Of a stretch of 8,768 bases of DNA, positions 1-7,333 are shown piece by piece. Every line of letters starts with the position of its first letter. Positions within the stretch are counted from its first letter, which is position 1. Position numbers and translations under genes: made by a program. The notes under the pieces were generated by a model, which was not told the DNA's origin, searched no databases, and saw only the letters and a list, made by a program, of their open reading frames with translations. This stretch comes from Bacteroidota bacterium (GTDB lineage Bacteria > Bacteroidota > Ignavibacteria > T3Sed10-11), in assembly GCA_007128495.1 (NCBI GenBank), contig SKXH01000032.1, forward strand, positions 1-8,768. Direction: 5' to 3'.

Positions 1-41
1 AACCAAAGTAATGTTAATATTTTAACTTCGAGGTTATACTT

Positions 42-284
42 ATGGCAGATAAACCGGTAATTGCTGAACGTACTCCCGCAGTTATGGAAGTAGAACCGGG
101 TACATACTACTGGTGCCGGTGTGGTCGATCAAAAAATCAGCCGTATTGCGATGGTTCACACGAGGGGACTGAATTTACCCCTATGAAAGTTGAAATAACC
201 GAAAAGAAAAAAGTAGCGTGGTGTCGCTGCAAACATACAGGTAATGAGCCATTCTGCGATGGCACACACAAAACACTCCCATAA
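42..284 (+). CDS. Double-CDGSH iron-sulfur domain protein
   Basis: An 80-residue protein made almost entirely of two CDGSH iron-sulfur motifs. The first uses Cys25, Cys27, Cys36 and His40; the second uses Cys61, Cys63, Cys72 and His76. Both fit the family pattern C-X-C-X8-C-X3-H, ending in CDGSH and CDGTH. In this family each motif binds a redox-active 2Fe-2S cluster through three Cys and one His, so two clusters in one chain are expected, as in the CISD3/MiNT-like and bacterial tandem forms. There is no signal peptide or membrane anchor, so it is probably cytosolic. The ATG is preceded by GAGG eight bases upstream (30-33). The gene is complete. Its physiological partner cannot be read from the sequence; roles in redox or iron-sulfur handling are family-level guesses. 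A small membrane-protein gene follows on the same strand. Confidence 0.93.
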   Translation: MADKPVIAERTPAVMEVEPGTYYWCRCGRSKNQPYCDGSHEGTEFTPMKVEITEKKKVAWCRCKHTGNEPFCDGTHKTLP

Positions 285-318
285 AAAGATACCGTTTCAA
301 GGGTATTCACTTAATACA

Positions 319-615
319 ATGCGCAATTTAGTCAAATTCGATGCGTGGCGCTGGATCGATCTCGGGTTGATCGTTGCAAGTTTCATTTTCTTACTTGCCG
401 GCCGGTTCACCTTTATGTTTTATCTCTTCGTTATCCTGACCGTGATTGAGGTTTTGTTCGAAATTGCGCTGCGGCGTTCAAATAAGGAATGGCAGGAAAC
501 AAAAGAGGGACGGGATTGGGTTCGGCGCATGATCGCAGCCGGACGCTTGTTTTTTGTTTCGTCCAAAGTGGTCATATTTGTAATTGCGTTGTTTCTTGTG
601 AGTGCAAACTGGTGA
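319..615 (+). CDS. Small hypothetical membrane protein
   Basis: I do not recognise the family. From the ATG at 319 the protein has 99 residues. A hydrophobic stretch at about residues 13-44 could form two closely spaced helices split by Gly-Arg. A charged cytoplasmic-looking loop (RRSNKEWQETKEGRDWVRR) follows, then a final hydrophobic helix at about 75-97. The frame is open further upstream, with ATGs at 244 and 259, but both fall inside the CDGSH gene and neither has a well-spaced ribosome binding site. The 319 start has AAGGG at 299-303, spaced rather far away. The start is therefore uncertain. The gene lies directly after the CDGSH gene and may be co-transcribed with it. Its stop is 7 bp from the stop of the convergent prephenate dehydratase gene. 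Confidence 0.6.
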   Translation: MRNLVKFDAWRWIDLGLIVASFIFLLAGRFTFMFYLFVILTVIEVLFEIALRRSNKEWQETKEGRDWVRRMIAAGRLFFVSSKVVIFVIALFLVSANW

Positions 616-622
616 TATTTCA

Positions 623-1492
623 CTATTCCCTTGGAATGTGAGCTTTTCGGTAGTAGCCGAGTACTTTGATCTCGTTCGTCAATTCTTCGCACGAGTGTAT
701 CAATTCACGAACAAGTAAGTAATCGTGTGAGTGGAATTCCACGTCAATGGAGAATACATACTCAAACGTCGTTCCATGGATTGGGCGGGATTCTATTTTG
801 GATAAGTTTAAATGAGCGTTCGCAAATAACCCGATTATTGAATGAAGACTTCCGGGTTTATGCGGCAGTGTGAACATAAAGGAGCATTTGTACATCGTAT
901 CGTGGGCGAGTATATCCTGATCCCGATGTGAACTTGATATGATCAAAAAACGCGTCCAGTTGTTCGGATTATCCTGAATTGCTTCCTTGATAATTTCGAG
1001 TCCGTATAATTCAGCAGCTTCACGACTTGCAATCGCGGCAATATTGCTCTCGTATGCCGAAGAAATATATCGGGCTGCTTCTGCTGTATCGTTATATGCC
1101 TGCGGACTGATGTGCGGATATTTTCTGAAAAATTGCACGCATTGTTCGAGCGCTTTCGGATGTGAATACACCTTGTGTATATCGTCTAATGTAATGGATT
1201 CTCCTTTTTGGGATGTTTTTTTCACCAGCAGATTGTGCCGGATCGGTTGATAATATTCACCGGTTACCGAGACGTTGTGTGAATAAAGCAGATCATAATT
1301 TTCAACAACCGACCCTGCCAGACTATTTTCGACCGGAATAACCCCGTATACCATCCTTCCGTTTTCCACTTCCTTGAAGATATCATGAAATGTTGCTAAC
1401 CCGGTAAACGTATAATTCCTACCGAAATAACCTATTGCAGCTATATGACTGAATGCACCGGGAATTCCCTGAAAAAATATTGTGCGTTTCAT
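623..1492 (-). CDS. pheA: Prephenate dehydratase (monofunctional, with ACT domain)
   Basis: Converts prephenate to phenylpyruvate, the committed step of L-phenylalanine synthesis, in the cytosol. The 289-residue length fits the monofunctional bacterial enzyme without a chorismate mutase domain. Visible catalytic-domain motifs, in order, are QGIPGAFSH (8-16), GVIPVENSLAGSV (50-62), HNLLV (86-90), YSHPKALEQC (109-118), DTAEAA (135-140) and the hallmark TRF (180-182), whose Thr is the key catalytic residue in the family. A C-terminal ACT domain spans roughly 202-284. It carries KPGSL (212-216) and ESRP (234-237), the usual regulatory motifs for allosteric phenylalanine binding, so feedback inhibition is expected. 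The start is ATG at 1492 on the reverse strand with only a weak ribosome binding site. The gene stands alone, divergent from typA, with no other aromatic-pathway genes in the window. Confidence 0.95.
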   Translation of the reverse strand: MKRTIFFQGIPGAFSHIAAIGYFGRNYTFTGLATFHDIFKEVENGRMVYGVIPVENSLAGSVVENYDLLYSHNVSVTGEYYQPIRHNLLVKKTSQKGESITLDDIHKVYSHPKALEQCVQFFRKYPHISPQAYNDTAEAARYISSAYESNIAAIASREAAELYGLEIIKEAIQDNPNNWTRFLIISSSHRDQDILAHDTMYKCSFMFTLPHKPGSLHSIIGLFANAHLNLSKIESRPIHGTTFEYVFSIDVEFHSHDYLLVRELIHSCEELTNEIKVLGYYRKAHIPRE

Positions 1493-1500
1493 CGGCCTAT

Positions 1501-1529
1501 TTGGAAATCGAGAGAATATTGATTAATAT
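1501..1529 (+). promoter_or_regulatory. Possible typA promoter in the divergent pheA/typA region
   Basis: TTGGAA (1501-1506), 17 bp, then TAATAT (1524-1529) is a fair sigma70-like pair, four of six matches in each box, pointing at typA. The 95-bp region between the divergent genes must hold promoters for both. It is AT-rich, so other pairs can be drawn. One for pheA on the opposite strand is TTGAAA, 16 bp, TATTCT. Treat this as a candidate only. Confidence 0.3.
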
Positions 1530-1587
1530 AAGAGTTTCAAAATATACACATTTTTACAATTTATTACACATGAGTGATTGAGGAGAA

Positions 1588-3429
1588 ATGAAACAATCAG
1601 CAGTTAATAATAAACTACGAAATATTGCTATAATTGCCCACGTTGATCACGGAAAAACGACACTTGTTGATCTTATGTTCAGGCAAAGCGGTTTGTTCAG
1701 AGAAAATCAAGATATTGCCGAGCGGGTGATGGATAAACTTGATCTTGAAAAGGAACGCGGAATTACTATCGCAGCAAAGAACTGCTCTGTCGTATGGCAG
1801 GATGTCAAAATCAATATTCTCGACACCCCCGGACATGCCGATTTCGGCGGAGAAGTAGAACGAGCATTAATGATGGTAGACGGTGCTATCCTGCTGGTCG
1901 ATGCTTCCGAAGGACCTTTGCCGCAAACAAGATTTGTACTGAAAAAGGCGCTTGACGGCGGGAAGAAAATCATTGTTGTAATAAATAAGATCGACCGTAA
2001 AGATGCACGCCCGGAAGAAGTGCTCAATGAAATATACGATCTGTTCATCGATTTGGATGCGAATGAAGAACAGATTGAATTTCCCGTTTTGTATGCAATT
2101 GCTGTCGATGGTATCGCGAAATATTCAATTGACGATGAGAGCAGCGATCTGCGTCCGTTGTTCGAGACGATTGTCGGGGAAATTCCGGGTCCGCAGTACC
2201 ATACGGATGAGCCGTTCCAGATGCTCGTGGCCGATCTGGATTATTCGGATTATGTCGGGCGGCTTGCGATCGGTAAGGTGTTTAATGGATCGGTGAAAAA
2301 TAACGAAGCGCTGGTATGTATAGGTGAAGATGGTAATGTCGCCCCGTTGAAAGTAACAAAACTGCAGGTATATGAGGGACTGACTATTCGGGAGGTGAAA
2401 CAGGCAGAACCCGGTGATATAATCATTCTTGCCGGTATAGAGGATGTCCACATTGGCGATACAATAGGTACCAACGAAGCGCCAAAAGCATTGAAGAGAA
2501 TTGCTGTCGACGAGCCAACCATCTCTATGATGTTTACGATCAACACTTCTCCGCTATCCGGTAGAGAAGGAAAGCTTGTTCAAGCCAACAAGATTAGAGA
2601 ACGCTTGGTGAAAGAAACGTTACGCAATGTTGCATTGAAGGTGGAGGATGCACCCGACGGCGATAGTTTCATCGTTCAGGGGAGGGGAGAATTTCAGATG
2701 GCAATTCTTATTGAAACAATGCGACGCCAGGGATTTGAACTTAGTGTGGGACGCCCGAAAGTGATATATAAAGAAAAGAAAGGACAACTGCTCGAACCGA
2801 TCGAACATTTATTTGTCGACTGTGATGAAAATTTTGTCGGTATTGTAACCGAGAAACTTGCAAAACGAAAAGGGAGAATGATAAATCTTGTGAATCACGG
2901 GATGGGACGTGTCCGAGTTGAGTTCAGCATACCGTCACGTGGGTTAATAGGATACCGGAGTGAATTTCTCACCGATACGAAAGGTACCGGTATAATGAAT
3001 TCGTATCTCGAAGGATATGAACCGTATCGCGGTGATTTTCCATCCCGGGTAACCGGTTCGCTTGTATCTGACCGGCAGGGAAATGCCGTCGCCTATGCAA
3101 TATATAATCTCGAACCGCGGGGAACAATGTTTATCAATCCCGGCGATCCCGTCTATGAAGGAATGATCGTTGGAGAACACAATCGCGAGCAGGACTTAAA
3201 CGTAAATCCGTGCAAAGTGAAAAAGCTTTCGAATATGCGTGCTTCCGGAAAAGATGACGGCATTGTGATTACACCGGTTTTGCCTCTCACACTGGAAAAG
3301 GCAATAGAATTTATTAAAGATGATGAGCTTGTTGAGATAACGCCGAAATCAATCCGCTTGCGGAAAACTGTTCTATCGGCAATAAAACGGCAAACAACAA
3401 AACCGGAAAAGGTGGTAGCAGATAAATGA
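1588..3429 (+). CDS. typA: Ribosome-associated translational GTPase TypA/BipA
   Basis: A translational GTPase of the EF-G/LepA class that binds the ribosome and affects 50S assembly and adaptation to stress and low temperature. The 613 residues match the usual TypA length. The GTPase motifs are complete: G1 AHVDHGKTT (17-25), G2 RGITI with Thr60, G3 DTPGH (79-83) and G4 NKID (133-136). After the G domain (to about 195) come a beta-barrel domain 2, an EF-G-like domain with GRGEFQMAILIETMRR, and the TypA-specific C-terminal part containing SRGLIGYRSEF, NPGDPVYEGMIVGEH and NPCKVKKLSNMR. The start is ATG at 1588, with GAGGAG at 1580-1585 very close upstream; an in-frame stop at 1579-1581 rules out an earlier start. 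It is a single-gene unit, divergent from pheA and convergent with the lipoprotein gene. No terminator hairpin is visible in the 35 bp after it. Confidence 0.97.
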   Translation: MKQSAVNNKLRNIAIIAHVDHGKTTLVDLMFRQSGLFRENQDIAERVMDKLDLEKERGITIAAKNCSVVWQDVKINILDTPGHADFGGEVERALMMVDGAILLVDASEGPLPQTRFVLKKALDGGKKIIVVINKIDRKDARPEEVLNEIYDLFIDLDANEEQIEFPVLYAIAVDGIAKYSIDDESSDLRPLFETIVGEIPGPQYHTDEPFQMLVADLDYSDYVGRLAIGKVFNGSVKNNEALVCIGEDGNVAPLKVTKLQVYEGLTIREVKQAEPGDIIILAGIEDVHIGDTIGTNEAPKALKRIAVDEPTISMMFTINTSPLSGREGKLVQANKIRERLVKETLRNVALKVEDAPDGDSFIVQGRGEFQMAILIETMRRQGFELSVGRPKVIYKEKKGQLLEPIEHLFVDCDENFVGIVTEKLAKRKGRMINLVNHGMGRVRVEFSIPSRGLIGYRSEFLTDTKGTGIMNSYLEGYEPYRGDFPSRVTGSLVSDRQGNAVAYAIYNLEPRGTMFINPGDPVYEGMIVGEHNREQDLNVNPCKVKKLSNMRASGKDDGIVITPVLPLTLEKAIEFIKDDELVEITPKSIRLRKTVLSAIKRQTTKPEKVVADK

Positions 3430-3464
3430 TTTAAATAACATATCTCAATAAAATATCTATATAT

Positions 3465-4958
3465 TCAAGAATTTGTATTCCTCACAAACATTGTTTGAGC
3501 TAACAATATACAGGCAAATAGTATTAACGCCGGAATCAGCCAGCCGCTAAGTACGGGCAGGAATATAAGGAACATTTTGTGAGTTGATAACGACACCGAA
3601 ACCCCGATAATCACTACTGCAAATCCACCGGTTATTGAACGCGTGTAAATATTTCGTGATGCAAAAGGTGCAAAGGTTCGTCTTCCGAGTCTCAATCCAT
3701 TCCCGGTTTGCCATACCAACCATGCCGATAACAAACATAGTGAAATGAATAAAATCCAGACTAACGGAATAACAGTAGAATAAAGCCGGCTGAGTCCGAC
3801 CGGGGATATTCCCATCCATTGTGTCCAATTCCGTAGTATCTGTGCGATAAACCGGAAGCTTCGCTCACTGTTTGTGAGGATTACCACACCATCCCCGGTT
3901 TCCGGTATTTGATACATCCAGGTTATCGTTCCGGTGCCCTGCCCGCCATGTGATACCGCCTTTTGACCGGTGGCAAGATATTCAATAAAATGACCAAATC
4001 CGCTTTCATCGGATACAAGAGCATAGATACTTTTTGTCGAAATTACAGGAGTGTGAAGTTCTTTAACACTCGCTTTAGACAGAACACCGTTGGCCGGGGA
4101 TTGACCTTCTGAACTTCTCACGCTTGCAGTTACAAACCGGGCAAGGTCATCAACGGTTGTATATAAACCGCCATGAGCTTTGACGGCTTCACGTTGCAGT
4201 GGTACTGCATCTCCGTTTAGTAAGTATGTTGAGGTAATACGAGAACGGTTGACTTCAACAAAAGAAAAAGTTGAATTACCCATACCGAGAGGTGTGAGGA
4301 TCGATGATTGCATATAACCGGCAAAGGCCGTATCGGTAACTTCTTCTGTGAGAAGTTCGAGAAGTATGAATCCCGGATTGGAGTACAGGAATGAGATTCC
4401 CGGTTCCTGTATTATATGGGTACCGGGGTTACCATTTGCACCATCAAGTACATCTTCAAGAAGCGGTAATGGTTTATCCGGTGGATAATCGGTATAGATA
4501 GCACTGTTTATACCGGCGCTGTGGCTGAGCACACTTCTGAAGGTTACGTTCGATTGTAGGAATTCGGATTCATGAAATTCCCATCTTGTAAGATAATTTG
4601 CAACAGGATCATCCAACGCTATTTTGCCCCGTTCAACGAGGTTCATTATACCCCAGGCGGTTACCGATTTGGTAATAGATTCAGCACGAAAAATGGTTCC
4701 TGAAGTTAAGGGCTGCTCATTTTCGATGTCGGCATAACCGTATGCATTTGACCATTTCAATGTACCGTTTTTAACGACGGCAATACACACGCCGGGAATA
4801 TTATAATAATCCATTAAGTGCGGTATACGTTCATTAAGATGTGCGGAAAATTGCCCGATTGTCGTGCCATCTTCAACGTTTTTTGGTGTGCAACCGGAAA
4901 CAAGAAGCAGCACATTACTGCATATTATAAGGAGGAGGTAATGTCGAAAAATGTTCAT
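3465..4958 (-). CDS. Lipoprotein of the serine beta-lactamase/esterase family with C-terminal membrane helices
   Basis: Member of the 'beta-lactamase' superfamily of penicillin-binding-protein-like serine hydrolases (class C/EstB type). From the ATG at 4958 it has 497 residues. A short lipoprotein signal ends in the lipobox VSGC, with Cys at 23. The catalytic SxxK is SITK (94-97), followed by the family hallmark LSHSAGI (144-150), the Tyr motif YSN (192-194), HGGLYTTVDDLARF (262-275) and the third box HGG (337-339) in place of KTG. After the catalytic domain come three hydrophobic segments at about 394-416, 442-458 and 463-491. The protein should therefore be lipid-modified and also membrane-embedded at its C-terminus. 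The substrate is unknown: peptidase, esterase or amidase are more likely than a true antibiotic beta-lactamase. A longer GTG start at 4991 would add 11 residues ahead of the signal and looks less likely. Confidence 0.88.
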   Translation of the reverse strand: MNIFRHYLLLIICSNVLLLVSGCTPKNVEDGTTIGQFSAHLNERIPHLMDYYNIPGVCIAVVKNGTLKWSNAYGYADIENEQPLTSGTIFRAESITKSVTAWGIMNLVERGKIALDDPVANYLTRWEFHESEFLQSNVTFRSVLSHSAGINSAIYTDYPPDKPLPLLEDVLDGANGNPGTHIIQEPGISFLYSNPGFILLELLTEEVTDTAFAGYMQSSILTPLGMGNSTFSFVEVNRSRITSTYLLNGDAVPLQREAVKAHGGLYTTVDDLARFVTASVRSSEGQSPANGVLSKASVKELHTPVISTKSIYALVSDESGFGHFIEYLATGQKAVSHGGQGTGTITWMYQIPETGDGVVILTNSERSFRFIAQILRNWTQWMGISPVGLSRLYSTVIPLVWILFISLCLLSAWLVWQTGNGLRLGRRTFAPFASRNIYTRSITGGFAVVIIGVSVSLSTHKMFLIFLPVLSGWLIPALILFACILLAQTMFVRNTNS

Positions 4959-4964
4959 ATTACT

Positions 4965-4993
4965 ATAATAATTAAAAATCCATTTTCTCACAA
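4965..4993 (-). promoter_or_regulatory. Possible promoter of the lipoprotein gene, possibly giving a leaderless mRNA
   Basis: On the reverse strand TTGTGA (4993-4988), a 17-bp spacer and TATTAT (4970-4965) form a sigma70-like pair with four and five of six matches. Only six bases separate the -10 box from the ATG at 4958, so transcription would begin at or within the start codon. This would explain why no Shine-Dalgarno is seen there. The weak -35 box and AT-rich surroundings keep this speculative. Confidence 0.3.
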
Positions 4994-5027
4994 ATTCAGT
5001 GGAACTGTTGAAGATTTTTCGTTTTGT

Positions 5028-5056
5028 TTGACAATATTCTGAACTTCCTTTATTTT
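5028..5056 (+). promoter_or_regulatory. Sigma70-like promoter for the Omp85-type barrel gene
   Basis: A perfect TTGACA (5028-5033) is followed after exactly 17 bp by TATTTT (5051-5056, four of six matches). The start point would be near 5063, leaving a leader of about 36 nt before the ATG at 5099. It sits in the intergenic region shared with the divergent lipoprotein gene. Confidence 0.6.
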
Positions 5057-5098
5057 AATGTAACAGCCATCAATAACTGTGGCCGGATAACCATTCAT

Positions 5099-6190
5099 AT
5101 GATTAGATACATTCTTCCGCTAATATTTTTTACCTTCGTATCGACCGGTTACTCTGCCGACGGTGATACCTCACGAACTTCATTCTCGATTGTACCGTTG
5201 CCGGTCATTGCGTATGCTCCAGAGACCGATCTTATTCTGGGCGTCACTGCATTGGGGCAGTTTAAATTACCCGGTTCGGGGGCGGAAACCCGTTCATCAA
5301 ATATCAGACCGTTTTTTAATTACACCCTGAAAAATCAATTTATCCTGCAGGTGGATCATACTATATTTTTACCAGAAGAACGATACAAATTAACGGGCGA
5401 AGCTCGATTTGATCACTTTCCTCAAAGTTTCTGGGGTATCGGGTATGATACACGTGAAGAGGATGAGATACTGATAGATCAACGGAATCTTATACTTGAA
5501 CAAAATTTGTATAAAAAGATCGGTTCTGAATTGTTTACCGGACCACGGATACGGTTTATCAGACAATACGATGTTTCATTCGAAACACTGGACGGTGATC
5601 CGTTGGTATATCCGGATCTTAGAGGGAGTGACGGCCATACCGGTTTGGGAATCGGCTGGGGATTGCTTTATGATAGTAGAAATAGTGTGCTTACCCCTAC
5701 AGAAGGAATTTATCTAAACATTAATTCCATACTACAACATAGAGCGGCTGGAAGTACGTTTAGTTTCAGAACCATTGAGTTAGATGCACGAAGGTATATT
5801 GAGCTGATCGATAATCAATCATCGGTGATTGCATTCCAGTTGAATAGTGCGCACTCTTTCGGGGATGTACCATTCGAAGAGATGCCGTTACTTGGTGGTC
5901 TGTGGATTATGCGCGGCATTTATGGAGGAAGATACAGGGATCATAATTCTATAGCGGTACAGACAGAAGTACGTCAGCACTTGTTCTGGCGAATAGGGAT
6001 GGTTGCATTTATGGCAGCAGGTAATGTGGGTACTTCAGTATCGGACACATTTACAAATCCGTGGAGATTGGCGGGAGGGGGAGGAGTACGATTCAACATC
6101 GGCAGGGATGAAACTACAAATATTCGTCTTGATTTCGGTATCAGTGAGGAAATGTCGGGTTTGTATGTAACGTTCGGCGAAGCATTTTAG
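5099..6190 (+). CDS. POTRA-less Omp85/BamA-type outer-membrane beta-barrel protein
   Basis: A 363-residue outer-membrane barrel resembling the C-terminal 'surface antigen' (D15/BamA/TamA) domain. Residues 1-20 form a clean Sec signal (positive Arg3, hydrophobic core, cleavage probably after GYSA). The mature chain starts directly with barrel-like alternating strands, such as FFNYTLKNQFILQVDHTIF. Omp85-type signatures are GLLYDSRNSVLTPTEGIYLNI (about 188-208), the MRGIYGGRYRD segment (271-281), which corresponds to the VRGF-like loop motif, and a C-terminal Phe. No POTRA repeats fit before the barrel, so this resembles the 'noNterm' Omp85 group rather than BamA itself. The frame is open to a TTG at 5024, but that TTG lies four bases before the promoter -35 box, so ATG 5099 is chosen. 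Function is unknown: transport or insertion of a lipid or protein is possible from family membership only. Confidence 0.85.
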   Translation: MIRYILPLIFFTFVSTGYSADGDTSRTSFSIVPLPVIAYAPETDLILGVTALGQFKLPGSGAETRSSNIRPFFNYTLKNQFILQVDHTIFLPEERYKLTGEARFDHFPQSFWGIGYDTREEDEILIDQRNLILEQNLYKKIGSELFTGPRIRFIRQYDVSFETLDGDPLVYPDLRGSDGHTGLGIGWGLLYDSRNSVLTPTEGIYLNINSILQHRAAGSTFSFRTIELDARRYIELIDNQSSVIAFQLNSAHSFGDVPFEEMPLLGGLWIMRGIYGGRYRDHNSIAVQTEVRQHLFWRIGMVAFMAAGNVGTSVSDTFTNPWRLAGGGGVRFNIGRDETTNIRLDFGISEEMSGLYVTFGEAF

Positions 6191-6195
6191 GAGAC

Positions 6196-6228
6196 AGATG
6201 TAGTCTACCTTCAAGGTGGACTACATCT
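6196..6228 (+). terminator. Strong intergenic hairpin between barrel and hydrolase genes
   Basis: A nearly perfect inverted repeat. AGATGTAGTC (6196-6205) pairs with GACTACATCT (6219-6228). It continues inward with one T:G wobble (6206/6218) and ACCT (6207-6210) pairing with AGGT (6214-6217), closing on a TCA loop. That gives about 15 bp of stem. It begins six bases after the barrel stop codon and ends 14 bases before the hydrolase ATG. No T-run follows on either strand, so it is not a textbook intrinsic terminator. It may be a terminator without a U-tract, an mRNA stabiliser, an attenuator of the hydrolase gene, or one copy of a dispersed palindromic repeat. Confidence 0.6.
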
Positions 6229-6242
6229 ATGACATACGGATT

Positions 6243-7319
6243 ATGAAAAAAATAATTACAATACTTTTATTCGGATTCGTTGTACTAATCGGTCTTGTTA
6301 TACTCTACCTGGGAGTTATTCCGTCTACCCCGCAGTTTAGAGATACTGATGGGAATGTCATACACGGCAGTGTAGCCGAACTTGTGAAGATCGAACTGGG
6401 TGGATTGGAACAATGGATATCGATTCGTGGTAAAGATACCACAGACCCGATATTACTCTGGCTTCACGGCGGACCCGGTGCCGCACAGATGCCGCTCGCA
6501 CATGCTTTCGATAATGAATTGGAGAAAGAATTCATCGTTGTCCATTGGGACCAGCGCGGCGCCGGTAAATCGAACCACAGAGGGTTTGAGGAAGAAACGA
6601 TGACGTTCGATCAGTTCATGAACGATGGATATGAATTAATTCAATATTTGCTCGAACGATTTGAGAGAGAAAGGTTATTTTTACTGGGACATTCCTGGGG
6701 GACTCAAATTGGTATTGTGTTGGTTAACAGACATCCCGAATTATTTCATGCATACATCGGTGTAAGTCAGTTGGTTGATAACCGGAAAGGAGTTGAGATT
6801 GCTTATGAATGGTTGATGACTGAAATCGAAGCAAAAGATGATCAGGCAAGTTTTGAAAAACTAAATGATCTCGGTACTCCGCCTTTTACCCACCGCAAGT
6901 ACAGAGAGTTCGCCGGATTGGTCGATTCCTACGGCGGGAATTTCGATATGAGGATGGGAGAGATTGCAAGGATTGCGATCAGAGCGCCTGAATATAATTT
7001 TATGGATTATATCCGGTGGATGCGAGGTGCAAACAGAGGGGGTGGTCCGATACATGTTGACGGTGAAATGACAGCCGTAAATTTCAGAGAAAATATACGA
7101 TTATTAGATGTGCCGGTATATTTTTTTACCGGGAAAAATGATTATAATACGCCGCTTGCATTAGTTGAGGAATACTATTACATCCTCGATGCGCCAGAAA
7201 AAGAAATTATTGTGTTTGAACACTCGGCTCATACCCCCTTTCTGGGTGAGCCGGAAAAGTTTAGCAGGGAGGTGGTACGGGTTAGAAAAGAAACGTTTTC
7301 TATGTCACGATTCAATTAA
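6243..7319 (+). CDS. Membrane-anchored alpha/beta hydrolase, proline iminopeptidase-like (S33)
   Basis: A 358-residue alpha/beta hydrolase. Motifs in order are HGGPG (75-79), the oxyanion-hole signature of the proline iminopeptidase/S33 type; DQRGAGKS (103-110); the nucleophile elbow GHSWG with Ser151 (149-153); the catalytic acid, probably Asp300 in GKNDYNTP (297-304); and His330 in FEHSAHTPF. All three catalytic residues are present, so an active enzyme is expected. Residues 1-24 (MKK, then a long hydrophobic run) form a signal anchor or uncleaved signal peptide, so the catalytic domain probably faces the periplasm. The open frame reaches a GTG at 6216, but that codon lies in the hairpin and would put charged residues before the signal, so ATG 6243 is preferred; no strong ribosome binding site precedes it. 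The substrate cannot be told from sequence: aminopeptidase, esterase or epoxide-hydrolase-like activities share this fold. Confidence 0.87.
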   Translation: MKKIITILLFGFVVLIGLVILYLGVIPSTPQFRDTDGNVIHGSVAELVKIELGGLEQWISIRGKDTTDPILLWLHGGPGAAQMPLAHAFDNELEKEFIVVHWDQRGAGKSNHRGFEEETMTFDQFMNDGYELIQYLLERFERERLFLLGHSWGTQIGIVLVNRHPELFHAYIGVSQLVDNRKGVEIAYEWLMTEIEAKDDQASFEKLNDLGTPPFTHRKYREFAGLVDSYGGNFDMRMGEIARIAIRAPEYNFMDYIRWMRGANRGGGPIHVDGEMTAVNFRENIRLLDVPVYFFTGKNDYNTPLALVEEYYYILDAPEKEIIVFEHSAHTPFLGEPEKFSREVVRVRKETFSMSRFN

Positions 7320-7333
7320 TCTTTCCCCATGCG

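Noticed and set aside
987..1250. Plus-strand open frame inside the prephenate dehydratase gene.
   Set aside because: It is antisense to a fully motif-supported pheA and shows no protein-like features; the same applies to the other overlapping open frames within typA, the lipoprotein gene, the hydrolase and tetR.
3430..3464. A bidirectional terminator expected between the convergent typA and lipoprotein genes.
   Set aside because: The 35 bp are AT-rich, but I could find no GC-containing stem or T-run that would support a terminator call.
3465..4958. A true antibiotic-resistance beta-lactamase.
   Set aside because: SxxK and YSN are present, but the third box is HGG instead of KTG and there is a C-terminal membrane extension, both typical of the broader esterase/peptidase group; no resistance context is present.
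4929..5042. A very strong Shine-Dalgarno-like AAGGAGGAGGT directly before ATG 4941, opening a 33-codon frame on the plus strand.
   Set aside because: It is the reverse complement of consecutive leucine codons in the lipoprotein signal peptide (CTC CTC CTT), so the match is explained by the other gene. The peptide has no recognisable features.
5024..5098. TTG start at 5024 extending the barrel protein by 25 residues.
   Set aside because: The extension would cover the TTGACA/TATTTT promoter and place polar residues, including a Cys and an Arg, before a perfect Sec signal that begins at ATG 5099.
6216..6242. GTG start at 6216 for the alpha/beta hydrolase.
   Set aside because: It lies inside the hairpin and adds DYIYDIRI before the hydrophobic signal; MKK at 6243 gives a normal signal-anchor N-terminus.
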